From: Rhipicephalus microplus
Lineage: Eukaryota; Arthropoda; Arachnida; Ixodida; Ixodidae
Direction: 5' to 3'
NCBI RefSeq assembly: GCF_043290135.1
Contig: NC_134700.1
Span: 78,967,000-79,030,999 of the forward strand
DNA length: 64,000 bases
A program made the position numbers and the translations under genes. Under the pieces are notes generated by a model. The model was not told the origin of the DNA. It ran no database searches and was given only the letters and a program-made list of their open reading frames with translations. Of the stretch, positions 33,396 to 42,240 are shown piece after piece; within the stretch, counting starts at the first letter, position 1, and each line of letters begins with the position of its first letter.

Positions 33396-35061
33396 TCATT
33401 TTTTTCGGCCAGGCGATCCACCGGAGGCTCGGGGCCTACGGGATCGCGTCGAAGTCCGCAGGCGACTTCTGTCTCTGGTGGGGGCTTCTAAGTCACGAGT
33501 AGTTATCCGGTGGCGTTTGGTGTCCGGGTTTTTGAGCGAGGATGGTACAAAGACGTCTCCACTGTCCTGGCTTAAGTCACTGGGGCTGGTGTCTTCGTCA
33601 ATTTGTAGGGGCGCCTCACTCGCGGTGCTGTTGGAGTCCTCGTTAATGCAGGCGTCGTCGTCTTGAGGTGTAGACTCCTCGATGACACCTGAACTTGTTG
33701 TCGACAGAGCAGCAACGCGAGGAGCCTCAGATGCAATATTCCCATCCGAGACGCCGTCCTCACGAGGCGCTTCGTCTGACGAGGGCTTGGCCTGCGATTG
33801 ACCATTTGCGGGAAAACCACTGCGCATGAGCAGTAACCGCACAGGTAGCGTTCCTGTACAGGCGTTTTGGTTTTGGTTGGAAAACATCAGCCTGGCGTTC
33901 CATCAATATGACCCGTAGTAACGGCGAACACTGCCGTTTTCACGCAAACACCGTACCTCACAGACGGTGCACAAGCCGTCCTCACTGAACCTATAGTTAA
34001 TCGACAGACATTTCAAGGTTCAACTTCAAGTGTATAACATAATGTTCTTCTTAAAAGAGCAGGCGTAATGAGCCTGGCGAACCGTCGAGGTTACGTGTTA
34101 GTTGACGAAGATGTTTTCCAACCAAAAGCGAAGCTTTCCTGTTTACACGACAGGGGGCGCTCACTTTTCCGCAAATGGTCAATTCCTCAGAAATGGCCAC
34201 GGGACGCGGGGAACTTGAGTTTTCAGTACCTGGAGGGAGTACCAGGCCCAGAATCGTTGGGGACGCAGTGGGCGTCTGAAGCAGCGTCGCGATTGGCACA
34301 CCTTGGTCGTGGTCGGTTACCACGGCTCGCGTTGACGAATCGTCGCACTTGTTCTTAGATGGCGTTCCTGGTTGAAGTGGAGGGAAATCCTTGGATGCCG
34401 CCTCGGAATACGATGGCCTGATGGTGCAGGCCACGGTGGCATGCGGGTCCCCACAACGGCGACACGGCAGCGAGCAGCCTTTCCCGTCGTGGCCATAAAC
34501 GCCGCACCTTCCACAAAACGGAGCTGTGCAGTTCATGCGGAAGGGCCCACTGTCTCCACATCGACGGCACACTCGCTGGATGCCTTTATAGTCACAGGTT
34601 ACTCGATGGCCCGCGACCTTGAGGTAGTTGGGCACCGGTGACGAAGCCTTCATTTCCATGCGGACGTATCGCGTCCCAGTGGTCACGGTTGGGCGCGATC
34701 CCATGAGTCCTCTGGTGATGTGCAGCACCTTCCCGTAGGGCGAGAGTGCTTGTGCGAGGACTTCGCTGGGTACGCGGCACGGCAGGAACAGGACGGTCAC
34801 TTGGGTCACTTGGGGTCCCAGGGGTACGATGGCGACGCGCTCTCCTCGGATGATGAGGTGCGACGCGTCTACGATTTGGGCCAGTGCGGCCTCACTGTTG
34901 ACGGTAACTTGGTAGTTCCGGCCTCCAAAGTGCTGAACGCAGTATACTTCTTCGATTCCTACTATTGAAGACGTCGCGTCAACGACGTCTTCGGGACTAG
35001 TCCCCTCGGAGACGACTACGTCGAAGGCTAGCGCCTTCTTCGGGGGCTGGCTTGCCATCAT
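33396..35061 (-). pseudogene. D1 ORF1 (CCHC protein) split by a MITE
   Basis: Starts at ATG 35061 (MMASQPPKKALAFDVVV). Three CCHC knuckles lie at about 34570-34430: CRRCGDSGPFRMNC (the zinc His is Pro here, His in D2), CGRCGVYGHDGKGC and CRRCGDPHATVAC. A 383-bp insertion (33799-34181) interrupts the frame; the acidic Ser-rich C-terminus (ASEAPLQIDEDTSP) resumes below 33799 and ends near 33396. It would be an RNA-binding partner of ORF2; here it is broken. Confidence 0.88.
33799..34181. mobile_element. 383-bp foldback MITE in D1 ORF1
   Basis: Ends are TGACCATTTGCGGGAAAA and TTTTCCGCAAATGGTCA. Similarity of the arms goes further: TTTTGGTTGGAAAACATC lies about 75 bp in from the left end and, inverted, about 75 bp in from the right. 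D2 has the uninterrupted site (GTGATTCCTCAG, about 39282-39293), so the insertion boundary is certain and the duplicated target is the dinucleotide AT (a 3-bp reading is possible). No coding. A non-autonomous DNA transposon; superfamily not assigned. Confidence 0.9.
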
Positions 35062-35120
35062 GGGCGTCCGCCAGCCCAGAGACGCCGTGAGACGCTAACG
35101 ACGACGTGAGACGCTAAGAC
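35062..35120 (-). promoter_or_regulatory. D1 5' leader (likely internal promoter region)
   Basis: Only about 60 bases separate the element start from the ORF1 ATG. They contain repeats of GCGTCTCACG/GCGTCTTA. The homologous D2 leader is 41197-41258. Full-length LINEs need a promoter at their 5' end, so regulatory function is inferred from position only. Confidence 0.35.
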
Positions 35121-35402
35121 GCTCCTTGTTTAGAAAAAGTTTATTTACAGCATGTACAGAACACAAAGGCTTCATACCATTCCAGCAACAGGGCACATAC
35201 ACTTCTGCACATCTATATTTCACGACTAACATCACTACGTCACAGTGAAGACATTTGCTCTAATATACATGATTATGTTGGCATACATGTACACAAAAAT
35301 TCAATGTGATATCACGATACATGGGTATAACGATACAATAGATCCAAATAAAACACAATTTGTAACAAATGAAATCATATATAACAACTCAACGGGCGCT
35401 GC

Positions 35403-38400
35403 TTAGCACCAAGTCGGTCGAAAAATGAGTTGTATCCTTTCGTGTTCCACCTTGACGAAAGGGCACGACCAATGCCGCAGAAACTCTTGCTCCCCGAGGA
35501 AGAAAAGCTCTTCGGAGAGGAACGCGAGGATCTCTCGTCTCATTCTCCCCAGTATCGGCCACAAAGCACGCCGGCGGCAATTGGCAGCTACGGCCTCACA
35601 TCGGTTTCTCCAAAGGCTGAAAAGCCCCGCAACTATTAAGAGAGCGGAGAAGCGGCTACTCGGAAATCGGCCGTTGGAAACGAAAGTTCGCACACCCTGT
35701 CCCCGAAAACCAGCATTAACCGCACGCCAAAAAAGGCGGGAAACCACACATTCAAACGTCGCATGTCGATTGGTCTCTACCATGACGCAGTTGGGGCAAG
35801 TGGAAGTGCGAACCACCTGCCATCGCTGCAACCGATCTCGCGTGGGGAGCAAGCCCCAGCCCAGCCTCCAGACAAAGTCTCTGAGATGCCCTGGCAACAC
35901 TGCGGCAGTTATTGGTTTCCAAGCGCGGTTCAATACAGATTGACGATGCTGGGGCACCAGGGGCCGTAGAAGGGCGGCCATTGTGTCCACCACTTTAGAA
36001 TTGGCCACCTCTATCTCTGGGCACGTAGCTTCCAAACGTCGGTGAAATGCCAGAAGGGCTCGATACAAAGGTGGTAATTCAGTTGATTGGGGACCTTTGT
36101 TTGTTTGGCTATCCGGCAAGAAGACACGTAGTGATGGCCCCAGATGGTAGCGAGCCAGTGTCTTTTGTATTCGCAATAGAGTGCGGAGGCACAATGTAGA
36201 AGCCGCGACGGAAACGTCGGGGAATGCAAAACCGCCTTGATCTCGCGGTTGAGCTAACACTGGACGCGATAACAATTCTGTGCCAACAGACCAAAAAAAT
36301 GAACTGATGCAGCTTTGCACTTTCCTGCAGACGCGGAGCGGTGGTTTAACAGAATGGCAAAGGTACCAAAATTTTCCTAGGTACACCGTTTGAGTTAAGT
36401 ATCGGCGTTCCAAGAGGGGGAATTCGAAGTGCCTGGCTGCTTTGATATCATTTAGAAGAGTTTGTACAACGGATGACCAGATGCTATCCTGTATACCAAA
36501 TACAGTGGAAGTAACTCCGAGTATTGAAATCTCAGGAGACCACTGTAAAGGCGACGTGATGTTGATGCGACCACTGGGGTTGCCAATGAAAAAATACTTT
36601 GTTTTAGAAAAGTTTAACCTTGCACCGGAGATAATACCGAAATCATGGAATGTATCAAGAGCATGCTGCAGCGACTGTTCATTATGTACATATAGAGTGA
36701 TATCATCTGCATATGCAGCGACTTTTACTTGAGTGTTACCGGGTAGAGGTAAGCCACGAATCTGCGGGTGATGTTCAACGGCCCTTAAGAAGGGCTCTAA
36801 TGCAAGGATAAATAACACTGGGGAGAGGGGACACCCTTGACGGACCCGACGCGTCACTCTAAATGCGTGACTCTCACGGGAATCTAAGTAAAGGGTACTT
36901 TCTAAATTAGTGTACATCGCGTTGATAAGGTCAATCAACTTATCCGGGAATCCGTATGCATGTAAAACATTTAGTATGTAGCCATGTTCTATGAAATCAA
37001 AAGCTTTCTCTTGATCTAATGAAACCAACAGTCCTTGCGCACATCGGCTAATGGTGTATTGAATGATGTCACGCGTTAACCACGTATGGGCGTGTATTTC
37101 TCGGCCCAAAACAGAACAGACCTGGTGGGGAGCGATTAATGTTGCAAGAAATGGACTGATTCGGCGCACCAAAATGTTAGCCAAGAGCTTGTAATCTACA
37201 TTGAGCAGGGTAATAGGGCGCCAATCTTCTGGTCGCGTGGACATTGGGTCTTTCTTGGGAACTAGTGTTATACGGCCTTTGTGGAAAGAAGTTGGAAGTG
37301 TAATATCTTGGAAACACTTGCGAATGACGCGTGACATAGTTGGACCAATGATAGGCCAGAACTGTACATAAAACTCTGCAGGTAGTCCGTCAGGCCCTGG
37401 GGCCGATCCCTTTTTCATTGCGTCTAATGCACCTTTGATTTCGTCATCGGATGGCGGTGATAGGAGGACGTCATTTGACATGTTGGAATCATGAGGTAAA
37501 TCTGTTAGCAGAGGATGCGAAGAAACGGATCCTGGGTAACAGACATTAGCACCAGATTTAGCTATTGACTCAAAGTGTTGAGTGAATTCCTGAAAGTCGC
37601 GCGTACCCGCAGCAGCTGGGGTGATAGAGTTCAGCGAGTGGGCAGGCGAGCCTGGTGGACGAAGCAGAGCTCTGCGTGCATACCTTAGCACCTCAGGGTG
37701 CGCACAGGGTGCACGTCTACAGCGCCAAGCTGCAGCCGAGAGTGAAGAAGCGCGCATAATACGCTGGTACCGTTCAACGAGTTCCTCTTGCCATGCCCGC
37801 ATTACAGTGGAAGGACTGGGATCTCGATTGACAATGCGTATCTTCTGGATTAACAATGACGTATCTTTCGACATACGGGTGCAAAGTCCTCTGCCCGACG
37901 CACTGCAATGATGCCGCCACTGTTCTTTGAGGTGATCCCAATCAGCTACATCGGCCCCTATAAGCGATGCGCGTAACGCTCGGGATAATTTCTCCGTAGC
38001 CTGAGAGTCCTGGAGGACGCGGCAATCGAGACGCCATGGTCTGTGAACCGTCGGCGTCCCCGCTGGCAGGCGGAGAGATAACATGACCGGCCGATGGTCG
38101 CTAATGTACACCGGTGTCGGTGGCAATGACATTACCCCGGTGTCGTGAACGTAGGTAATGAGATTGGGGGATGCATACACGCGATCAATTCGGCTGCTCG
38201 ACGCTGCTCGACTCCAAGTATAGGCATAGTTACTGCCATGCACAATTTGATGAATGTCACTCAATGCCAATTGCTGCACTAGACGTTCGAGTTCTCTGGC
38301 ATTCCAGTTTGACCGGCCGCGACCCGGACCTCGAACGTCTGCGCGTGAGTCTAAGACACAATTGAAATCCCCTAAAAGTACCACATGTCGGGAATTTAAA

Positions 38401-38795
38401 AGAAACGCATCAAGAGATTGGAAGAACGCGTTTGAGTTCTCGCGTGCCGCTGGGGCATACACGGCAACAAATCTTATTCTTAACGAAAAAAAGGTGCAGT
38501 CGAACGCCAGCACGCATCCGAAGGCATCGAAGGAAACATGATGGTCACGTAAAAGACCTCGGTTAAAAATAACGACTCCGACGCCAGTCGTATGCGTGCT
38601 GGCGTACGAAAAGAAACAATCAAAATTGAACGCGCGCTTGACAGCGAGTACATCAGAAAGCTTGAAAAAATTTGTTTCTTGCAGGAACAGCAAATCACAG
38701 TGCACTGAACGTGCAAAAGCCAATACCTCAGCCTGTTTTTGTGGATTTCGGAAACCTTGAACGTTAAAAGTAATAATTTTTAGAGTAAGAGCCAT
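35403..38795 (-). CDS. D2 ORF2: endonuclease-reverse transcriptase, open
   Basis: Open for 1130 codons from the ATG at 38795 (MALTLKIITFNVQGFRN). APE-type endonuclease at residues 1-240: LQETN at 38-42, LLGDFN at 140-145, YISDHRP at 230-236. RT at about 460-730: GPDGLPAEF, ITLLNVDYKLLAN, SLDQEKAFD at 592-600, QGCPLSP, YADD at 695-698. The C-terminal zinc motif is C1000, C1003, H1011, C1016. Tx1/L1-type layout. The protein nicks target DNA and copies its RNA there. The ORF1 stop is 87 bases upstream. Despite the open frame, D2 has RRVRQGCP for RGVRQGCP, SVLGREI for SVPGREI, and a 7-residue deletion (LRIQKTLARY) relative to D1 and L-F, so activity is doubtful. Confidence 0.93.
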   Translation of the reverse strand: MALTLKIITFNVQGFRNPQKQAEVLAFARSVHCDLLFLQETNFFKLSDVLAVKRAFNFDCFFSYASTHTTGVGVVIFNRGLLRDHHVSFDAFGCVLAFDCTFFSLRIRFVAVYAPAARENSNAFFQSLDAFLLNSRHVVLLGDFNCVLDSRADVRGPGRGRSNWNARELERLVQQLALSDIHQIVHGSNYAYTWSRAASSSRIDRVYASPNLITYVHDTGVMSLPPTPVYISDHRPVMLSLRLPAGTPTVHRPWRLDCRVLQDSQATEKLSRALRASLIGADVADWDHLKEQWRHHCSASGRGLCTRMSKDTSLLIQKIRIVNRDPSPSTVMRAWQEELVERYQRIMRASSLSAAAWRCRRAPCAHPEVLRYARRALLRPPGSPAHSLNSITPAAAGTRDFQEFTQHFESIAKSGANVCYPGSVSSHPLLTDLPHDSNMSNDVLLSPPSDDEIKGALDAMKKGSAPGPDGLPAEFYVQFWPIIGPTMSRVIRKCFQDITLPTSFHKGRITLVPKKDPMSTRPEDWRPITLLNVDYKLLANILVRRISPFLATLIAPHQVCSVLGREIHAHTWLTRDIIQYTISRCAQGLLVSLDQEKAFDFIEHGYILNVLHAYGFPDKLIDLINAMYTNLESTLYLDSRESHAFRVTRRVRQGCPLSPVLFILALEPFLRAVEHHPQIRGLPLPGNTQVKVAAYADDITLYVHNEQSLQHALDTFHDFGIISGARLNFSKTKYFFIGNPSGRINITSPLQWSPEISILGVTSTVFGIQDSIWSSVVQTLLNDIKAARHFEFPLLERRYLTQTVYLGKFWYLCHSVKPPLRVCRKVQSCISSFFWSVGTELLSRPVLAQPRDQGGFAFPDVSVAASTLCLRTLLRIQKTLARYHLGPSLRVFLPDSQTNKGPQSTELPPLYRALLAFHRRLEATCPEIEVANSKVVDTMAALLRPLVPQHRQSVLNRAWKPITAAVLPGHLRDFVWRLGWGLLPTRDRLQRWQVVRTSTCPNCVMVETNRHATFECVVSRLFWRAVNAGFRGQGVRTFVSNGRFPSSRFSALLIVAGLFSLWRNRCEAVAANCRRRALWPILGRMRREILAFLSEELFFLGEQEFLRHWSCPFVKVEHERIQLIFRPTWC

Positions 38796-40152
38796 GGGGA
38801 AAATGAAAACATAGTATAGAATCACGCAAATGCAGGGGTACCTTTATCAGGTGCGGGAGCCAATGCCCCGCAAGTGGCTGAGTCATTTTTTCCGGTCAGG
38901 CGATCCACCGGAAGCTCGGGGCCTCCAGGATCGCGTCGAAGTCCGCAGGGGACTTCTGTCTCTGGTGGGGGCTTCCAAGTCACGAGTAGTTATCCGGTGG
39001 CGTTTCGTGTCCGGGTTTTTGAGCGAGGATGGTACAAAGACGTCTCCACTGTCCTGGCTTAAGTCACTGGGGCTGGTGTCTTCGTCAATTTGTAGGGGCG
39101 CCTCACTCGCGGTGCTGTTGGAGTCCTCGTTAACGCAGGCGTCGTCGTCTTGAGATGTAGACTCCTCGATGACACCTGAACTTGTTGTCGACAGAGCAGC
39201 AACGCGAGGAGCCTCAGATGCAATATTCCCATCCGAGACGCCGTCCTCACGAGGCGCTTCGTCAGACGAGGGCTTGGCCTGTGATTCCTCAGAAATGGCC
39301 ACGGGACGCGGGGAACTTAAGTTTTCACTACCTGGAGGGAGTACCAGGCCCGGAATCGTTGGGGACGCAGTGGGCGTCTGGTGCAGCGTTGCGATTGGCC
39401 CACCTTGGTCGTGGTCGGTTACCGCGGCTCGCGTTGCCGAATCGTCGCACTTGTTCTTAGATGGCGTTCCTGGTTGAAGTGGAGGGAAATCCTTGGATGC
39501 CGCCTCGGAATACGATGGCCTGATGGTGCAGGCCACGGTGGCATGCGGGTCCCCACAACGGCGACACGGCAGCGAGCAGCCTTTCCCGTCGTGGCCATAA
39601 ACGCCGCACCTTCCACAAAACGGAGCTGTGCAGTTCATGCGGAAGTGCCCACTGTCTCCACATCGACGACACACTCGCTGGATGCCTTTATAGTCACAGG
39701 TTACTCGATGGCCCGCGACCTTGAGGTAGTTGGGCACCGGTGACGAAGCCTTCATTTCCATGCGGACGTATCGCGTCCCAGTGGTCACGGTTGGGCGCGA
39801 TCCCATGAGTCCTCTGGTGATGTGCAGCACCTTCCCGTAGGGAGAGAGTGCTTGTGCGAGGACTTCGCTGGGTACGCGGCACGGCAGGAACAGGACGGTC
39901 ACTTGGGTCACTTGGGGTCCCAGTGGTACGATGGCGACGCGCTCTCCTCGGATGATAAGGTGCGACGCGTCTACGATTTGGGCCAGTGCGGCCTCACTGT
40001 TGACGGTAACTTGGTAGTTCCGGCCTCCGAAGTGCTGAACGCAATATACTTCTTCGATTTCTACTATTGAAGACGTCGCGTCAACGACGTCTTCGGGACT
40101 AGTCCCCTCGGGGACGACTACGTCGAAGGCTAACGCCTTCTTCGGGGGCTGG

Positions 40153-41175
40153 TTTGACCATGTGGTATCTCCTACGGGTAACGATCCGGCTGTCATCCCC
40201 CCCAACATCAGAAAGAAATTCCTCATAAAACCACTGCCAAAGAACATGTTGGCCAGCCATCACGACGGTAGAAGGAAAGCGAGGGCCAAATTCTTGCAAA
40301 AAACGTACGCGTCCAACCCAACCGTTGCGTACGTTGACGCCGCCCAATACCGAGAGTTTACTAAAGCATATGCAATAAGCGTAATCACTCTCCCCGGCAA
40401 CAACGCCAATTCACCTCAAATTAAAGCGGCTGCTTCTGTCCGTGTGCTTAATACGACAGAAGCTGAGGAAGCGGCGATAGCGCTAGCAGCAGCATCCGGA
40501 TTCACCACTATACTCAGTGACTCAAAGGCTGCTATATCCAACTTCGCACGTGGCATTGTGGCCCCCACAACTCTGCGTTTACTATTGCCCAGTCTCCTTA
40601 CAGATGCTGAGGAAGACGCACTATCCTCCATTGCGCTGGTATGGGTGCCGGCTCACGCGGGGAACCCAGGGAACGAGGCGGCCCACCTATATGCTCGAGG
40701 ATTCGTCAGCCGAGCGGTGGTACCCGCCTCTGATTTGGAAAACCCTGGTGAAGCCTTGACATCCTACCATGACATCACACAATATTACCGTCTTTCGAGG
40801 CAGACAAAACCACCCCCGCACCATAAGCTAACTAAGCGCCAGGAGGTTATCTGGCGCCGCTTGCAAACACATTCATTTCCGTGCCCATACATTTATGCAC
40901 GTATATACCCCGACTCGATTGATCCGCATTGCTCGCATTGTGGCTCAATAGCCACACTTAATCACATTCTCTGGGCCTGCAGGGAAGATCCCCCCTCTCT
41001 CGATCTTCTAGCCGCTCCCTCGCCAGAGGGGTGGGAGGCAGTTCTGACCTCCACCAGCCTGGCCGTTCAGCTCCAGGCCGTACAAAGGGCAGAGGAGGTG
41101 GCCATCAGGTTCAGCCTGGCGGGTCACCTACCTCCTTAAGTCTGACGACAATAAAGTTGTGTTCTCTCTCTCTCT
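40153..41175 (+). mobile_element. LINE fragment L-E (L-B-like) with 13-bp TSD
   Basis: Inserted in D2 ORF1. CTTCGGGGGCTGG is present at 40140-40152 and 41176-41188. L-E starts just upstream of its RNase H domain, so it is strongly 5'-truncated, and ends with AATAAAGTTGTGTTC plus a (TC)n tail (41151-41175). It is one of the youngest events here: it post-dates D2 and its frame is unbroken. Confidence 0.93.
40162..41139 (+). CDS. L-E RNase H domain and zinc tail (partial ORF2)
   Basis: Open for about 325 codons to TAA at 41137-41139; no native start. Motifs: PLPKNMLASHHDGRRKARA, VAYVDAAQY (first Asp), TTEAEEAAIALAAASG (Glu), ILSDSKAAI (second Asp), VWVPAHAGNPGNEAAH (His region), HDITQYYRLSRQTKP, then CSHCGSIATLNHILWAC (CCHC tail). 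RNase H degrades the RNA strand during LINE integration. The residues seen are all intact, unlike in L-A and L-B, but endonuclease and RT are missing. Confidence 0.9.
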   Translation: MVSPTGNDPAVIPPNIRKKFLIKPLPKNMLASHHDGRRKARAKFLQKTYASNPTVAYVDAAQYREFTKAYAISVITLPGNNANSPQIKAAASVRVLNTTEAEEAAIALAAASGFTTILSDSKAAISNFARGIVAPTTLRLLLPSLLTDAEEDALSSIALVWVPAHAGNPGNEAAHLYARGFVSRAVVPASDLENPGEALTSYHDITQYYRLSRQTKPPPHHKLTKRQEVIWRRLQTHSFPCPYIYARIYPDSIDPHCSHCGSIATLNHILWACREDPPSLDLLAAPSPEGWEAVLTSTSLAVQLQAVQRAEEVAIRFSLAGHLPP

Positions 41176-41392
41176 CTTCGGGGGCTGGCTCGCCATGACG
41201 GGCGTCCGCCAGCCCAGAGACGCCGTGAGACGCTAACAACGACGTGAGACGCTAAGACGCTCCTTATGGCGTGGCTTGGGCGTCCCTCGTATGTAACCAC
41301 CAGTGGCACATACCCGAAATAGGTATAACAGTTGACCTCCAAGGTGGTGCCAGTGAGAGATTTCTTCTGTGCGTTGTTTAACAATAAAAAGT

Positions 41393-41512
41393 AGTGCTCA
41401 ATGTACATGCCAATGGCTGCTAATGGGGAATGAGAGACATGAGCATTCGGCTTTTAGTCAACGCGCACGCTGTGATCCCCATTAGCAGCCATTGGCATGT
41501 ACATTGAGCACT
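41393..41512. repeat. Perfect 36-bp inverted repeat (hairpin)
   Basis: Arm 1 is 41393-41428 and starts AGTGCTCAATGTACATGCC. Arm 2 is 41477-41512 and is its exact reverse complement, starting CCCCATTAGCAGCCATTGG. The loop is 48 bp. Copy 1 of the 1-kb repeat has the same arrangement at 19160-19266 but with 15 bp missing from arm 1. The second arm is also the start of the ~240-bp tandem unit, so arm 1 looks like an inverted fragment of that unit. Confidence 0.95.
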
Positions 41513-41945
41513 ATCGGACAAGAAAGGGATGCTACATTATACTCGCTGGGTGTAACCTCCTTAGCTTTAGAAAGGTTTAGCGAGCGTTGAGCCGCAGTGC
41601 CATGAATACAATGAACTTGTATATACCATGAATGAACTCAAGGTGGTTAAAAATGAGAAGTAGATACGAAGCGCAAGCCGTAAGAAAGTAAAAGCCGAAT
41701 TCTCCTGTCTCTCATTTCTCATTAGCAGCCATTGGCATGTAAATTGAGCCCTATCTGACAGGGAAAGGTTGCTACGTTATACTCGCTGGGCGTAACCTCC
41801 TTGGTTTTCGAAAGGTTTAGCGAGCGTTTGCTCGCAGTGCCACAAATACAGTGAACTAGAATATACCATGAACTCGAGGTGGTTAAAGGTGGGAAGTGGA
41901 CCCAAAGCGCAGGCCGTAAGAAAGTGTGCGTGTGCCACCTCTCGT
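41481..41945 (+). repeat. Two tandem ~240-bp units of the 1-kb repeat
   Basis: Units start at 41481 and 41721 with ATTAGCAGCCATTGGCATGT. Both contain TATACTCGCTGGG, AACCTCCTTRG, AGGTTTAGCGAGCGTT and GAAGCGCARGCCGTAAGAAA. The second lacks a small part at its 3' end. Equivalent units in copy 1 lie at about 19225-19473 and 19474-19700. Confidence 0.9.
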
Positions 41946-42240
41946 TTAGTCCTTGGAATGTCCGCTGGATGGCGGTGCTTCTATATGGGGAATATATGAT
42001 AAAAAGATGCGAGGTGGTGGGACTTGGAGTGTTGAATAGATGAACGAACGGACACACAAACAGATGCATGGATAGACGCATGAACGGACGCAGGGGCGGA
42101 TGCATGAAAGAACGCAGGGACGGGTGCACAAACAGACGCATGGACGGTCACACAGACGAACGCATGGACGGACGAATGCTTCGCCCCACTTTCCATCATT
42201 CACTCTGTGGATATGCTGCCATTTTTTTTCTAAACACACA

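Larger units (their letters stand above)
29620..35120 (-). mobile_element. Tx1/L1-like LINE D1, full length, defective
   Basis: Minus-strand LINE: leader (35062-35120, with three AGCGTCT/GCGTCTCACG words), ORF1 (from ATG 35061), ORF2 (from ATG 33308), and a 3' UTR with AATAAA about 15 bp from the end (29620-29894). Its length is 5501 bp, or 5116 bp without the MITE. D2 without its insert is 5095 bp, and the 21-bp difference equals one in-frame deletion in D2. D1 and D2 are nearly identical, so the pair is young. Confidence 0.9.
38883..41196 (-). pseudogene. D2 ORF1 (CCHC protein), start separated by L-E
   Basis: The body runs from 40152 (QPPKKALAFDVVVPEGTS) to the stop at 38883 with no break: about 422 codons. 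Three zinc knuckles lie at 39528-39671 (CRRCGDSGHFRMNC, CGRCGVYGHDGKGC, CRRCGDPHATVAC), then Ser/Thr- and acidic-rich sequence. The native start (ATG at 41194-41196, MASQPP) is cut off by a 1-kb LINE insertion. The open frame can be extended to 40247, but the first 32 residues are antisense of L-E. Intact ORF1 would be about 425 residues. Confidence 0.88.
35128..41258 (-). mobile_element. Tx1/L1-like LINE D2, full length, with L-E insert
   Basis: Head-to-tail behind D1, separated only by GCTCCTT (35121-35127). It contains ORF2 (35403-38795, open), ORF1 (38883-40152 and 41189-41196, split by L-E) and a leader (41197-41258). The 3' UTR (35128-35402) has AATAAA close to the end. GCTCCTT also follows the 5' end (41259-41265). 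Confidence 0.9.
29604..42221. mobile_element. 1-kb composite repeat, copy 2, split by tandem LINEs D1-D2
   Basis: The left end is only AGGGGCGAAGCTCCTT (29604-29619). The rest resumes at 41266 (ATGGCGTGGCTTGGGCG) and runs to GGATATGCTGCCA (42221), before a T-run. It matches copy 1 (19026-20022) in order: TTGACCTCCAAGGTGGTGCC, the hairpin region, two ~240-bp units (41481-41720 and 41721-41945) and the GGACG array (42040-42178). GCTCCTT is found at 29613-29619, 35121-35127 and 41259-41265, i.e. before D1, between D1 and D2, and after D2. Confidence 0.78.

Noticed and set aside
40153..40247. N-terminal 32 residues of the extended frame 38883-40247
   Set aside because: Antisense translation of the L-E insert, not part of the ORF1 protein; the TSD boundary at 40152 shows this.
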